Shown here: in pieces, positions 49,392 through 58,065 of the stretch
How the letters are laid out: the number at the start of each line of letters is the position of its first letter
How positions within the stretch are numbered: the stretch's first letter is position 1
Origin: an uncultured Lachnospiraceae bacterium
Lineage (GTDB): Bacteria; Bacillota; Clostridia; Lachnospirales; Lachnospiraceae
DNA: 64,000 nucleotides
Assembly: GCA_947178125.1 (NCBI GenBank)
Contig: CAMWXB010000006.1
Location: forward strand, 1 to 64,000
Direction of reading: 5' to 3'
Made by a program: the position numbers and the translations under genes
The notes under the pieces: generated by a model
Told to the model about the DNA's origin: nothing
Database searches by the model: none
The model's input: only the letters and a program-made list of their open reading frames with translations

Positions 49392-49739
49392 AAGAACGTA
49401 TACAGACATTCCGCCGCCGACGGAGGATTGTGAGCAGTTATGGAATCCCGAGAACTACAAGAACGGCAGCAAGGGCATCGACCCGGAGCGGAAAGCGCTG
49501 TATGAACTGTGCGGGCGGGAAGGCGTTGCAATCGATGTCATGAAAGCATTTGGCGGCGGTGATATGCTTCATGAGGAGTATTCTCCGTTCGGGGCTGCTT
49601 ATAATGAATATCAATGTATTGACTATTGTCTGACGAGGCCGGGTGTCGTGGCGGTCATGGCGGGATGTCATGGAACTGTCCGTTTGCGGTAGGCATCATC
49701 GAGAAGATGAAAAAGGCGGCAGAAGTATTTGGATATTAA
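49384..49739 (+). pseudogene. Aldo/keto reductase middle fragment fused to another gene tail
   Basis: One frame reads QLWNPENYKNGSKGIDPERK, ALYELCGREGVAIDVMKAFG and CIDYCLTRPGVVAVMAGC, a middle portion of an Fe-S-type aldo/keto reductase, then stops at 49692. Overlapping it, another frame reads NCPFAVGIIEKMKKAAEVFG and ends at 49739, which looks like the C-terminus of an unrelated enzyme. Neither has a normal start. The region is deletion debris. Confidence 0.6.
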
Positions 49740-49763
49740 TAAAAAGATAAAATAACAGAATGG

Positions 49764-50678
49764 ATGAAAGGCAAGACCATTAAAATGACAGGGAGAGATA
49801 CCACGGGACAATGCACTGAATCACAATGTGCTGCAGAGCGGCGTATCGCAGTGCGGTGTATCGCACTGGATATGGACCGGACGACTTTGAACAGCGAAGG
49901 CCGTCTGTCGGCCGGGAACAGGAAGGCGCTTGAGGAAATCATTGCGGCAGGCGTTCATGTGATTATCGCCAGCGGCCGTGCTTTTGATACGCTGCCGAAG
50001 GACATGGTGGAACTGCACGGTGTGGAATATGCAATTACGCTGAACGGCGCCGCTATGTACCATGTGCCCACCGGAAAATGCCTGAAACGCTATCGGCTTT
50101 CGGAGAAGGCCGCAGAGGCGGTCATGAAGGCGACGGAAGGGGAAAGCGTGACTTATGAGGCTTTTATCGATGGCAGCGCTTATGCGGGAAATGATTTCTT
50201 AGAAGATCCGGAAGCATTTGGCGTTACGCCGCAGGCAGTAGAATATGTGCGGACGACCAGGCGCGGTGTGGACGATATTGCCCGATTTATTTACGAAAAC
50301 ATGTATCGCCTGGACAGTATGGATATGATCGTCCGGGATGATGTACAGCAGAGAAAAATCTGGCAGAAAGTCGCGGAAGCAACGGATGAAGTTTACATAA
50401 CATCATCTATCAGAAATCTCGTCGAAATTGCCGATAAAAATGCCGGAAAGAAAGCGGGTCTTGCTTTTTTTGCGGAACTGCTCGGTCTGAAAAGAGAAGA
50501 GACAGCGGCTTTTGGGGATGCGGACAACGATATCGATATGATACGCTATGCCGGCTGCGGCATTGCAATGGCCAACGCCTCTGAAAGTTGTAAAAGGGCA
50601 GCGGATTTTATTACCGGACACCATGATGAGGACGGTGTTGCAGAGGGACTCAGGAAAATATTGAAATTAATATCGTGA
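49764..50678 (+). CDS. Cof-type HAD-IIB hydrolase
   Basis: This HAD phosphatase is of about 300 residues. Motif I reads ALDMDRTTLNSEG (DxDxT), followed by the substrate-cap region and motif IV FGDADNDIDMIRYAG. Homologues dephosphorylate sugar phosphates or cofactors such as FMN and PLP. The N-terminus is about 25 residues longer than typical and has no good ribosome binding site at ATG 49764; ATG 49785 is an alternative. Confidence 0.88.
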   Translation: MKGKTIKMTGRDTTGQCTESQCAAERRIAVRCIALDMDRTTLNSEGRLSAGNRKALEEIIAAGVHVIIASGRAFDTLPKDMVELHGVEYAITLNGAAMYHVPTGKCLKRYRLSEKAAEAVMKATEGESVTYEAFIDGSAYAGNDFLEDPEAFGVTPQAVEYVRTTRRGVDDIARFIYENMYRLDSMDMIVRDDVQQRKIWQKVAEATDEVYITSSIRNLVEIADKNAGKKAGLAFFAELLGLKREETAAFGDADNDIDMIRYAGCGIAMANASESCKRAADFITGHHDEDGVAEGLRKILKLIS

Positions 50679-50720
50679 CAATATATGTCCTTCGACTGGA
50701 AAAAGAGACATTGTTATAAT

Positions 50721-50815
50721 CCGGCTTTCGGCTGCGGAGCATGTATAGCTCCTTTGTCGGCACGCTCTTCAAGGGCCTCCGCAGGAACAATACATGTTCC
50801 GCAGCCGAAAGCCGG
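50721..50815. repeat. Large hairpin: 26-bp inverted repeat with 43-base loop
   Basis: The left arm 50721-50746 (CCGGCTTTCGGCTGCGGA plus GCATGTAT) matches the reverse complement of 50790-50815 at 25 of 26 positions, the one mismatch allowing a G-U pair. There is no T-run on either side. It lies 43 bases after the HAD gene. It may be a palindromic repeat or stabilise an mRNA end. The stretch 50816-50996 shows no further gene. Confidence 0.75.
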
Positions 50816-50996
50816 ACTGCAACGGGATATCTCACTCCTGGCACAGAATATGGAAATTTTCTTGCCAAGCGCACATCATATAGTATATAATAGGTACGAG
50901 GTTGACATAAGGCATATAGTTTATCGCAGATATGCGTATTTGTCTATTGCGGATTGCAGATTCGCAATTTTGGCAGCGGATTTATATGGGGGTGGC

Positions 50997-51275
50997 ATGA
51001 TGGCGGCAATGGCATTTAACAGCGTATTCTTTAACCACGAGATACCTTTTTGCAAAGTATATGGTGTGGACGAGAAAGAAAAACTCGAGAAGATTTTCCT
51101 GAAAAACGGGATTTCTTTCTGTATGAAATGGCAGAAGAACAGGCCATGGGAGCGTTTTTGGAATAAAGATTTTATCGGAGAAAGTGTTTTTACGGTGCAT
51201 ATTAATGAGGCGGACCGGAACAGAGCGAAGGATTTGATTGCAGACTTGGACTGTGCGGCATTCCAGCTTTCCTAG
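50997..51275 (+). CDS. Small uncharacterised protein (DUF2007-like architecture)
   Basis: This 92-residue protein begins MMAAMAFNSVFFNHEIPFCK and ends HINEADRNRAKDLIADLDCA, with a middle WQKNRPWERFWNKDFIGE. The pattern of a short strand-helix, an FIGE turn and a final NEADRNRAKDLI helix is like small DUF2007-type signal-transducing proteins, but I do not recognise it with certainty. The start ATG 50997 has GGGGGTGG upstream. The open frame extends upstream to 50685, but that part covers the large hairpin and is not coding-like. It lies just before metN. Confidence 0.5.
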   Translation: MMAAMAFNSVFFNHEIPFCKVYGVDEKEKLEKIFLKNGISFCMKWQKNRPWERFWNKDFIGESVFTVHINEADRNRAKDLIADLDCAAFQLS

Positions 51276-51318
51276 AAGGCGTCCGGGTGCGGCGGACTGA
51301 GCGAGAATGGGGACTTAC

Positions 51319-52104
51319 ATGGAAGACAAATTTATTGAAGTAAAGCAGCTGTATAAAACATTTCATACGAAGAAGCAGGACATCGAGGTCTTAAAGGGAA
51401 TCGATCTTTCGGTGGAGAAGGGAGAGATTTATGGCATTGTGGGCTTCAGCGGCGCCGGAAAATCTACGTTGGTCAGATGTATCAACCGGTTGGAAGAACC
51501 CGACAGCGGAAGTGTCAAGATCGGTGATAAAGAGATAACCGCGCTCGGGAAAGCGCAGCTGAACGAGCAGAGAAGAAAAATCGGCATGATCTTCCAGCAG
51601 TTCAATCTTTTCGATTCCATGACGGTAGCGCAGAATATTGCTTATCCGTTAAAACTGACCGGAACTTCTTCCAAAGAAGCCGATGCGAGGGTGGAAGAGA
51701 TGCTGGCATTAGTCGGACTGACCGAGAAGAAAAATGCCTATCCGGGCGAACTTTCTGGCGGTCAGAAGCAGAGGGTCGGCATTGCAAGGGCTCTGGCGAA
51801 CCGGCCGGACGTGCTCCTGTCGGATGAAGCGACGAGCGCGCTCGACCCGCAGACAACGCTTTCTGTGCTGGATTTGCTGAAAGAAATCAATAAAAAGCTT
51901 GGACTGACGATCATCCTGATCACGCATGAACTGGAAGTGATCAAATACACCTGTCATCGGATGGCGGTCATGGAGGATGGAAAAATCCTGGAAAAAGGAC
52001 CTGTCAGGGATATTTTCCAGAATCCCGAATGTGCGACTGCGAGAAACTTTATCGGCGTTTATAATAAATTCAGAAGTGATTACTGGCAGGAGGATGCGGA
52101 ATGA
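51319..52104 (+). CDS. metN: Methionine ABC transporter ATP-binding protein
   Basis: This protein of about 260 residues has Walker A GFSGAGKST, signature LSGGQKQRV, Walker B VLLSDEATSALD, and the Met-type sequence LMTNRLEEPDSG-like NRLEEPDSGSV. It energises MetI-MetQ import of methionine. It overlaps metI by 4 bases. It starts at ATG 51319 (GGGGAC upstream) or ATG 51307. The C-terminal NIL/ACT-type regulatory domain of the longer MetN proteins is absent. I see no SAM riboswitch or T-box in front. Confidence 0.92.
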   Translation: MEDKFIEVKQLYKTFHTKKQDIEVLKGIDLSVEKGEIYGIVGFSGAGKSTLVRCINRLEEPDSGSVKIGDKEITALGKAQLNEQRRKIGMIFQQFNLFDSMTVAQNIAYPLKLTGTSSKEADARVEEMLALVGLTEKKNAYPGELSGGQKQRVGIARALANRPDVLLSDEATSALDPQTTLSVLDLLKEINKKLGLTIILITHELEVIKYTCHRMAVMEDGKILEKGPVRDIFQNPECATARNFIGVYNKFRSDYWQEDAE

Positions 52105-52811
52105 GTTTATATAAATATTCTTTTTGGGAAGTATTGCGGCATTCCTTCAGTGCAGAAGTCTGGGAGCAGGTGGTTCCGGCAATCAGTGAGACGATGTACA
52201 TGGTCGGTGTTTCTTCTGTTTTTGTTCTTGTCTTTGGGATTCTGCTCGGTCTGATTTTGGTCATGACGAGTAAGGAAGGGCTGATGCCCTGTAAGATCAT
52301 ACATACGATTCTGGGCGCTGTCATTAACTGTTTCCGTTCCCTGCCGCAGGTCATCATCATCATCGTGATGCTGCCGGTCGCAAGAGCGTTAGTCGGTAAA
52401 TCGTATGGTTCCAATGCCTGTATCATTTCGCTCGTGGCAAGCTGTGTGCCGCTTTTTGCGCGGCTTGTGGAAAGCAGTCTGTTAGAGCTTGATAAGGGAA
52501 AAATCGAAGCGGCGAAAGCGATGGGAAGCGGGAATTTCCGCATTTTATTTACGATCATGGTTCCGGAGACACTGCCTTCTCTGATCAGAGCATTTACGAA
52601 TGCGGTCGTTATCGTTATTTCCATGACGGCGCTTGCCGGAAGCTTTGGCGCGGGCGGTATCGGTTATATCGCGGTAACATACGGTTATACACGGTTTCAG
52701 CACGATCTGTTATTTGCGACGATTATCGTACTCATCGTCATTGTACAGGCTGTGCAGCTCGTGGGAGATACAATCTCCAAACTGATTTTGAAAAAACGTC
52801 ATTTAATATAA
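52101..52811 (+). CDS. metI: Methionine ABC transporter permease
   Basis: This 236-residue permease has five membrane helices and the EAA motif LELDKGKIEAAKAMGSGNFR, followed by VPETLPSLIRAFTNAVVIVI, typical of MetI. It starts at an ATGA overlap with metN and is followed 100 bases later by the binding lipoprotein. Confidence 0.94.
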   Translation: MSLYKYSFWEVLRHSFSAEVWEQVVPAISETMYMVGVSSVFVLVFGILLGLILVMTSKEGLMPCKIIHTILGAVINCFRSLPQVIIIIVMLPVARALVGKSYGSNACIISLVASCVPLFARLVESSLLELDKGKIEAAKAMGSGNFRILFTIMVPETLPSLIRAFTNAVVIVISMTALAGSFGAGGIGYIAVTYGYTRFQHDLLFATIIVLIVIVQAVQLVGDTISKLILKKRHLI

Positions 52812-52911
52812 AACTGACAGATAGGCCGTTGACAGACAACGGCAGAAAATCTGACATTTAAGACGGCGGGAGCCGATTAAATGAATATATTTAGAAAAGA
52901 GGAGAAAAATT

Positions 52912-53865
52912 ATGAAAAGGAAACTTGCAGTCATGCTGATGACCGCTTTGACGGCGTCTGCCCTGCTTACAGGATGCGGCGGTCAAGGGGACACAGCAGC
53001 AAACGGAACGGACAATGCCGCAGATGCGGCGGATACCGCAACAGAGGGGACGGATACAGCGGGAGATGCGACAGCTGCGGATAATACGGAAGCAGCAGAT
53101 GCCGGCAGCGACGCGGATGCCGATAAGGATTCGGCGGGAGAAACCGTTGTTTTAAAAGCGGTCTGCGACCTGACACCCCACAGCGAAATCCTGAATGCAG
53201 CAGCAGATTTACTTGCAGCAGAGGGCATTGAACTGGATATCGTGTCTACAACATGGGATGCGACATGGAACGATATGCTGATTGACGGTGAAATTGATTT
53301 TGCATATTTCATGCACGTTCCGGCGATGGAGAGCATTGAGGAAGAGATGGGCGCAACTTTATACAGCATGGGCGGTATTCATGTAGAACCTTATGCGTGC
53401 TTCTCAGATAAGTATGCGACGAAGGAAGAATTGCCGGAGAACGCAGTAATTGCGATTCCGAACGATTCCTCCAATGAGTACAGAGCTTTGAAGGTATTGG
53501 AAACAGAAGGGTTCATCAAGCTGAATCCGGATATGACGGCAATCGATGCTTCGATTCAGAAAATCGATGAATATCTGATTCCGATTGAGATCATCGAGAT
53601 GGACCAGGCCAATATCATTCCTTCCGCAGCTGATTTTGACGCTTATTTCGTCAATGTCAACAGAGCATTGGAAGCGAACATCGATACAACCTCCTATCTG
53701 ATGAGAGAAGGCGAAGATTCCGAATATGCGAACATCATTACCGTAACGGAAGCGAACAAAGACAACGAAGCGATCAAGAAGCTGGTAGAAATCCTGCAGT
53801 CCGATGAGATCAAACAGTTCATTACGGATAATTTCAACGGAGCGGTCATTCCGGCTAAGAATTAG
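52912..53865 (+). CDS. metQ: Methionine-binding lipoprotein (NlpA/MetQ family)
   Basis: This 317-residue lipoprotein has a lipobox SALLTGCGG, then a roughly 50-residue linker made almost only of Ala, Asp, Thr, Gly and Glu, then the NlpA domain (LDIVSTTWDATWNDMLIDGE, DFAYFMHVPAMESIEEEM, IAIPNDSSNEYRALKVL). The linker is unusually long and probably acts as a tether in the cell wall. It ends before a hairpin terminator and a LysR gene. Confidence 0.93.
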   Translation: MKRKLAVMLMTALTASALLTGCGGQGDTAANGTDNAADAADTATEGTDTAGDATAADNTEAADAGSDADADKDSAGETVVLKAVCDLTPHSEILNAAADLLAAEGIELDIVSTTWDATWNDMLIDGEIDFAYFMHVPAMESIEEEMGATLYSMGGIHVEPYACFSDKYATKEELPENAVIAIPNDSSNEYRALKVLETEGFIKLNPDMTAIDASIQKIDEYLIPIEIIEMDQANIIPSAADFDAYFVNVNRALEANIDTTSYLMREGEDSEYANIITVTEANKDNEAIKKLVEILQSDEIKQFITDNFNGAVIPAKN

Positions 53866-53915
53866 GAAGAACCGGGATTTCTTCAAACGGAAAAATATAA
53901 TGGCATGATCTGAAT

Positions 53916-53945
53916 ACATCCCCGGGAAGGCATTTCCGGGGATGT
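53916..53945 (+). terminator. Hairpin terminator of the metNIQ operon
   Basis: ACATCCCCGG (53916-53925) pairs with CCGGGGATGT (53936-53945) as a 10-bp stem. The tail is TCGTTC, so termination may be partial. Confidence 0.65.
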
Positions 53946-53994
53946 TCGTTCAGATACGGGAAAAGCAGTAAAGCAGGAGAGGCCGGGACCTACG

Positions 53995-54891
53995 ATGAAT
54001 AATCTGGAATATTATAAAGTTTTCTATCATATAGCAGAAAGCGGCAGTTTGACAGCGGCGGCTGATGAACTTGCGATTTCCCAGCCGGCGGTCAGCCAGT
54101 CCGTGAAGCAGCTTGAAACCGCCCTTGGAACGAAGCTTTTTATCAGAGCTCCGCGGGGCGTGAGATTGACGAAAGAAGGGGAACTGCTCTATAATTATGT
54201 TGCCAAAGGATACGAGCAGTTCGCACTGGGAGAGAAGAAGCTGAAACAGATGTTGAATCTGGAATTGGGAGAAATCCATATCGGCGCCAGCGATATGACG
54301 CTGCAGTTCTATCTGCTTCCGTATCTGGAGCAGTTTCATGAGAAATATCCCGGCATCCGGGTCGCGGTAACGAATGCGCCCACGCCGGAAACATTGCGTA
54401 ACCTGCAGGAAGGCAGACTCGATTTCGGGGTCGTCAGTACACCTTTTGAGAAAACGGACTCTTTGCATTCGGAAGCTGTGCGGGAAATAGAGGATATTTT
54501 CGTGGCGGGCAGGAAGTTCATCCAGTACAAAAATAAAATGCTGGATTTACAGGAACTGGAGGAAATGCCGCTTATTTTTCTGGAAGGCATTACGAGCACG
54601 CGGCGCAATATGGAATTGTTCCTGCGGGAGAACCATGTGGAGGTCCACCCGGAATTTGAACTGGCTACGAGCGAGATGATCGTACAGTTCGCGCTGCGCA
54701 ATCTCGGTATCGGCTGTGTCGTCAGAGACTTTGCGCAGGAATATCTGGAAACCGGGCAGTTATTTGAACTTCGTTTTAATAACATGATTCCGAAAAGACA
54801 TTTCTGTGTCGTAACAGACGGGCATAATCCGATGTCCGCAGCGACCGGAAATCTATTGCGGCTGTTCCGTGAACAGCAGGCGGAAATATAA
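53995..54891 (+). CDS. LysR family transcriptional regulator
   Basis: This 298-residue LysR regulator has the HTH from MNNLEYYKVFYHIAESGSLT through AAADELAISQPAVSQSVKQL and a full effector domain. It is downstream of metNIQ in the same direction and may control that importer or the palindromic-element-flanked HAD gene after it. It has no divergent partner. The start ATG has GGGA 6-9 bases upstream. Confidence 0.93.
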   Translation: MNNLEYYKVFYHIAESGSLTAAADELAISQPAVSQSVKQLETALGTKLFIRAPRGVRLTKEGELLYNYVAKGYEQFALGEKKLKQMLNLELGEIHIGASDMTLQFYLLPYLEQFHEKYPGIRVAVTNAPTPETLRNLQEGRLDFGVVSTPFEKTDSLHSEAVREIEDIFVAGRKFIQYKNKMLDLQELEEMPLIFLEGITSTRRNMELFLRENHVEVHPEFELATSEMIVQFALRNLGIGCVVRDFAQEYLETGQLFELRFNNMIPKRHFCVVTDGHNPMSAATGNLLRLFREQQAEI

Positions 54892-54902
54892 ATAAGCAGT
54901 TT

Positions 54903-55112
54903 CGAAACAATGTTTTCGAAGGCCCCTGTTGTACAAAATAGACAAATCGCAAGCAGGGTGCTATGTCACCGCTAGGCCACTGAAAGTGGACTTGTGTTTC
55001 AGACGCCGTATTTTGGCGTCTTATGCACCGTTGCGAGTGACAGTGCAGCGAAAGCGTGCCCTGCGGTGATTGTCTGTTTTGTACAACAGGGGCCTTCGGA
55101 AACATAGTTTCG
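54903..55112. repeat. 210-bp palindromic structured element
   Basis: The left arm 54903-54958 and the right arm 55059-55112 are near-perfect inverted complements over about 54 bp, with the shared core GGCCCCTGTTGTACAAAA. Inside, GTCAC (54965-54969) pairs with GTGAC (55037-55041) and encloses two hairpins, CCACT-gaa-AGTGG (54977-54989) and AGACGCC-gtatttt-GGCGTCT (55001-55021). It makes a long stem ending in a branched head. There is no open reading frame. It fills almost the whole gap between the LysR and HAD genes. It may be a non-autonomous mobile repeat or a structured RNA. Confidence 0.75.
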
Positions 55113-55153
55113 CAATTGCCGAAATATAAAGAAGGAAAGGCGGAGATTGTACA

Positions 55154-55756
55154 ATGATCAGAACCATTATTTTTGATATCGGAAACGTGCTTGCGGATTT
55201 TACATGGGAAGCGCATTACAGGCGGTTCGGTTATACGGGTATTCAGTTAGAACGTCTGACACGGGCTACTGTGAAAAACGATGCCTGGAACGAATACGAC
55301 AGAGGGACGCTGAGCGATGAAGAAGTTCTGCAGAGATTCATCGACAGTGACCCGGAGATGGAAGCGGATATCCGTAAATGCCTTGCCAATGTGGAAGGAA
55401 TGGTCGTGCGGAACGACTATGCGATTCCCTGGATTCAGGAGTTAAAGCAGAAAGGATATCAGACGCTGTATCTGTCCAATTTTTCGGAAAAGGCGGCGAA
55501 AGAATGCGCTAAGGCGCTGGATTTTCTGCCCTATATGGATGGCGGTATCTTATCCTGGCAGGAAAAAGTCATTAAACCGATGCCGGAGATTTATCAGTTG
55601 TTGATCGACCGGTATCAGCTTGTCCCGGAAGAATGTGTTTTTCTGGATGATACACAGAAGAATCTGACGGGAGCGGAAGCATTCGGGATACATACGATTC
55701 TGTTCAAAAACCAGGAGCAGGCAAAGGAAGAACTTCAAAGGCTCGGCGTAAGCTGA
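55154..55756 (+). CDS. HAD superfamily hydrolase (YihX/epoxide-hydrolase-N-like phosphatase)
   Basis: This 200-residue HAD phosphatase has motif I IIFDIGNVLADF, motif II LYLSNFSEKA, motif III Lys in WQEKVIKPMPEIYQ and motif IV VFLDDTQKNLTGAEAFG. The family acts on small phosphorylated sugars. GGAG precedes ATG 55154. A strong terminator overlaps its stop codon. Confidence 0.9.
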   Translation: MIRTIIFDIGNVLADFTWEAHYRRFGYTGIQLERLTRATVKNDAWNEYDRGTLSDEEVLQRFIDSDPEMEADIRKCLANVEGMVVRNDYAIPWIQELKQKGYQTLYLSNFSEKAAKECAKALDFLPYMDGGILSWQEKVIKPMPEIYQLLIDRYQLVPEECVFLDDTQKNLTGAEAFGIHTILFKNQEQAKEELQRLGVS

Positions 55757-55765
55757 GCCTTTTTT
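55737..55765 (+). terminator. Intrinsic terminator overlapping the HAD stop codon
   Basis: AAAGGCTCGGC-gtaa-GCTGAGCCTTT is an 11-bp stem followed by TTT; the TGA stop lies inside the right arm. Confidence 0.9.
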
Positions 55766-55917
55766 GAGCGGAAGGGATTGCAGTTGTAAAACAGGGGTAC
55801 AGGCAGCGGATAGCAAAATCTGAGGAATCTTTCCCGTAAATTGCAGAGACAGGGAACCGGGATAATTATATAATAAGCCAAACAGATTTTTGCCGCCGGG
55901 AAGGATGGGGAAAGAGC

Positions 55918-58065
55918 ATGAAAGCGTTGACATTGCCGAGGCTTATCGGTGACGGTATGGTATTACAGCAGAAAAAGAAAGTGCGCATATGGGGGGAAGA
56001 CGAACCGGGGCGGAAGGTCACGCTTCTTTTTCTCGATAATGAATACAGCGGTGTGGCTGGCAGTGACGGTGTGTGGGAGGTCTTTCTGCAGGAGATGGAG
56101 CCGGGCGGGCCCTATGCAATGCGGATTCAGGACGATGCCGGAGAAGAAAAAAATGTGAAGGATATTTTGATCGGCGATGTGTGGATGTGCTCCGGTCAGT
56201 CCAATATGGAACTTCCCATGCGCAGAGTTATTGACCGCTATCCGCAGGAATTGGAACAGTGCAGAACGACAAGGAGTACGCTTCCTTTCCGTACTTTTAA
56301 GATAACCGAAAAAAGTGATTTTCACGGGCCTTTGAAGGACCATGAGAGCGGGGAGTGGACGGCGCTTACGGAGGATACGCTGCTTGATTTCTCGGCGACG
56401 GCCTATTTTTTTGCCAGGCATCTGTATCATATATCGGGCGTACCGGTGGGGCTGGTCAATGCAAGTCTCGGCGGTTCCAGGATCGAATCCTGGATGGGCA
56501 GAGATATGCTGGCGGGATATGATGATTTTCTGACGCTGGCAGACCGGTATTGCGATGATGCTTTCGTGGCAGAAAGGCTGGAACGGAATGCCCGGCAGGC
56601 GGCCGCATGGCACAGCCGGCTGGACGAGATGGACCTGGGGCTCCGGGAGGATTGGGCGCAGGAGAAGATGCCGGAAGACGCGCCGGACAGCGCGGTGGAG
56701 GACGCATCGGAATGTGCGGCGGATGCAGAGACGGCGGAAGCTTCCGCGTGGCAGGACGTGGAGATTCCTTTCTTTTTTCGGGATACGGCATTAAAAGGCT
56801 TTATCGGGAGCGTGTGGTTTAGCAGGAAGTTTACCGTCGGGAAAGAACTCGCCGGAAAAGAGATGAAACTGTGGCTCGGAACCATTGTGGACAGCGATAC
56901 CGTCTATGTCAACGGCGTATATGTGGGCCATACGGATTATCAGTATCCGCCCAGAAAATATGTTGTGCCGGCCGGCCTTTTGAGAGAAGGACAGAACACC
57001 ATCGTCATCCGTGTAAAAAGTGAGATTGGTCAGGGAAGATTTACAGACGGCAAGACCTATGCGCTTTTTCGGGGAGAGGAAAAAATTGATTTGTCCGGTA
57101 TCTGGAAATACCGGGTGGGAGCTTCCTGTGAGATGGCCGGAGAGACCGACTTTGTAAACTGGAAGCCTACGGGACTGTATCATGCGATGATGGCGCCCTG
57201 TCACCGCTATACGATTGCCGGACTCCTCTGGTATCAGGGGGAGTCCAATACGCATGCTGCCGCATCCCGCTATCTGGACCTTATGGAAAGAATGATTGCG
57301 GGATACAGAGAGAAATGGAAGGAAGAGCTGCCGTTCTTCTATGTGCAGCTTCCTAATTTTTCTGCGGAAGTTTATGAAAAGGACCGGCATGAGCTGTACA
57401 GCGACTGGCCCGGTATTCGGGAAGCACAGAGGAAGGCTTTGAAGATTCCCGGAACGGGAATGGCGGTCGCAATCGATCTTGGGGAAGATAACGATCTGCA
57501 TCCTCTGAATAAAGAAGGAATCGGCTATCGGCTGGCCATGCAGGCGGCGGCAGTCTTATACGGAGCCGGAAAGGAATGCAGCGGTCCGCAGATATGCGGT
57601 ATTGAGATGGAATGTGAAGGTTCGCAGATATGCGGTATTGAGATGGAATGCGAAGGTCTGCGGATATGTGGTACCGGACCGGCGTGCGGCGGCCGGCAGG
57701 TGCGGCTTCGCTTTCGGAACGCGGCCGGGATGTATGCCCATTCCGAAAATAAGGGAATGGAGATAAAAGACTTTGAGATCATGGACGGAGAAGGCCGGCT
57801 TTTTCCCGTAAAGGCTGTTATTGCGGAAGATGACGTTATACTCACATGGGAAGGGAAGAACGCATCTGTATTGGAAGCGGAAAACCTGTTCACAGGAGGA
57901 GAGGAAACGGCCAGGATACAGGAAATCAGGTATTGCTATCGTAACACGAACCGGGGCGCATTGCTCTATAACAAAGACGGGTTCCCGATGAGCCCGTTTC
58001 GGCTCGAACGACAGGAGATATTAGCGTTAGCAGGAATGGAGGATTTGGATGAACGGAAAATATAG
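55918..58065 (+). CDS. SASA-type sialate O-acetylesterase-like protein
   Basis: This 715-residue protein is like the SASA (sialic-acid-specific acetylesterase) family. The catalytic block GDVWMCSGQSNMELPM has the nucleophile at Ser95, and GLLWYQGESNTHAAASRYLD holds the second block. A beta-sandwich of about 100 residues inserted between (about 275-385) resembles a GH2 jelly roll (SVWFSRKFTVGKELAGKEMK). It has no signal peptide, so it is cytosolic and removes acetyl groups from sugars entering with the GH2 substrate. There are two low-complexity inserts: an Ala/Asp/Glu stretch near 56690-56740 and the 36-bp repeats at 57583-57690. It overlaps the GH2 gene by 17 bases. Confidence 0.9.
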   Translation: MKALTLPRLIGDGMVLQQKKKVRIWGEDEPGRKVTLLFLDNEYSGVAGSDGVWEVFLQEMEPGGPYAMRIQDDAGEEKNVKDILIGDVWMCSGQSNMELPMRRVIDRYPQELEQCRTTRSTLPFRTFKITEKSDFHGPLKDHESGEWTALTEDTLLDFSATAYFFARHLYHISGVPVGLVNASLGGSRIESWMGRDMLAGYDDFLTLADRYCDDAFVAERLERNARQAAAWHSRLDEMDLGLREDWAQEKMPEDAPDSAVEDASECAADAETAEASAWQDVEIPFFFRDTALKGFIGSVWFSRKFTVGKELAGKEMKLWLGTIVDSDTVYVNGVYVGHTDYQYPPRKYVVPAGLLREGQNTIVIRVKSEIGQGRFTDGKTYALFRGEEKIDLSGIWKYRVGASCEMAGETDFVNWKPTGLYHAMMAPCHRYTIAGLLWYQGESNTHAAASRYLDLMERMIAGYREKWKEELPFFYVQLPNFSAEVYEKDRHELYSDWPGIREAQRKALKIPGTGMAVAIDLGEDNDLHPLNKEGIGYRLAMQAAAVLYGAGKECSGPQICGIEMECEGSQICGIEMECEGLRICGTGPACGGRQVRLRFRNAAGMYAHSENKGMEIKDFEIMDGEGRLFPVKAVIAEDDVILTWEGKNASVLEAENLFTGGEETARIQEIRYCYRNTNRGALLYNKDGFPMSPFRLERQEILALAGMEDLDERKI
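57583..57690 (+). repeat. 36-bp tandem repeats inside the esterase gene
   Basis: There are two nearly identical 36-base units (57583-57618 and 57619-57654) and a diverged third (57655-57690), each 12 codons reading G-x-Q-I-C-G-I-E-M-E-C-E. They lie in a loop of the protein and add cysteines in a regular pattern. Confidence 0.8.

Noticed and set aside
50685-50996. N-terminal extension of the small protein before metN
   Set aside because: It reads through the 26-bp inverted repeat and has no ribosome binding site; ATG 50997 with GGGGGTGG is better.
51276-51318. SAM riboswitch or T-box before metN
   Set aside because: Only 43 bases separate metN from the preceding gene and no characteristic stem or specifier region is seen.
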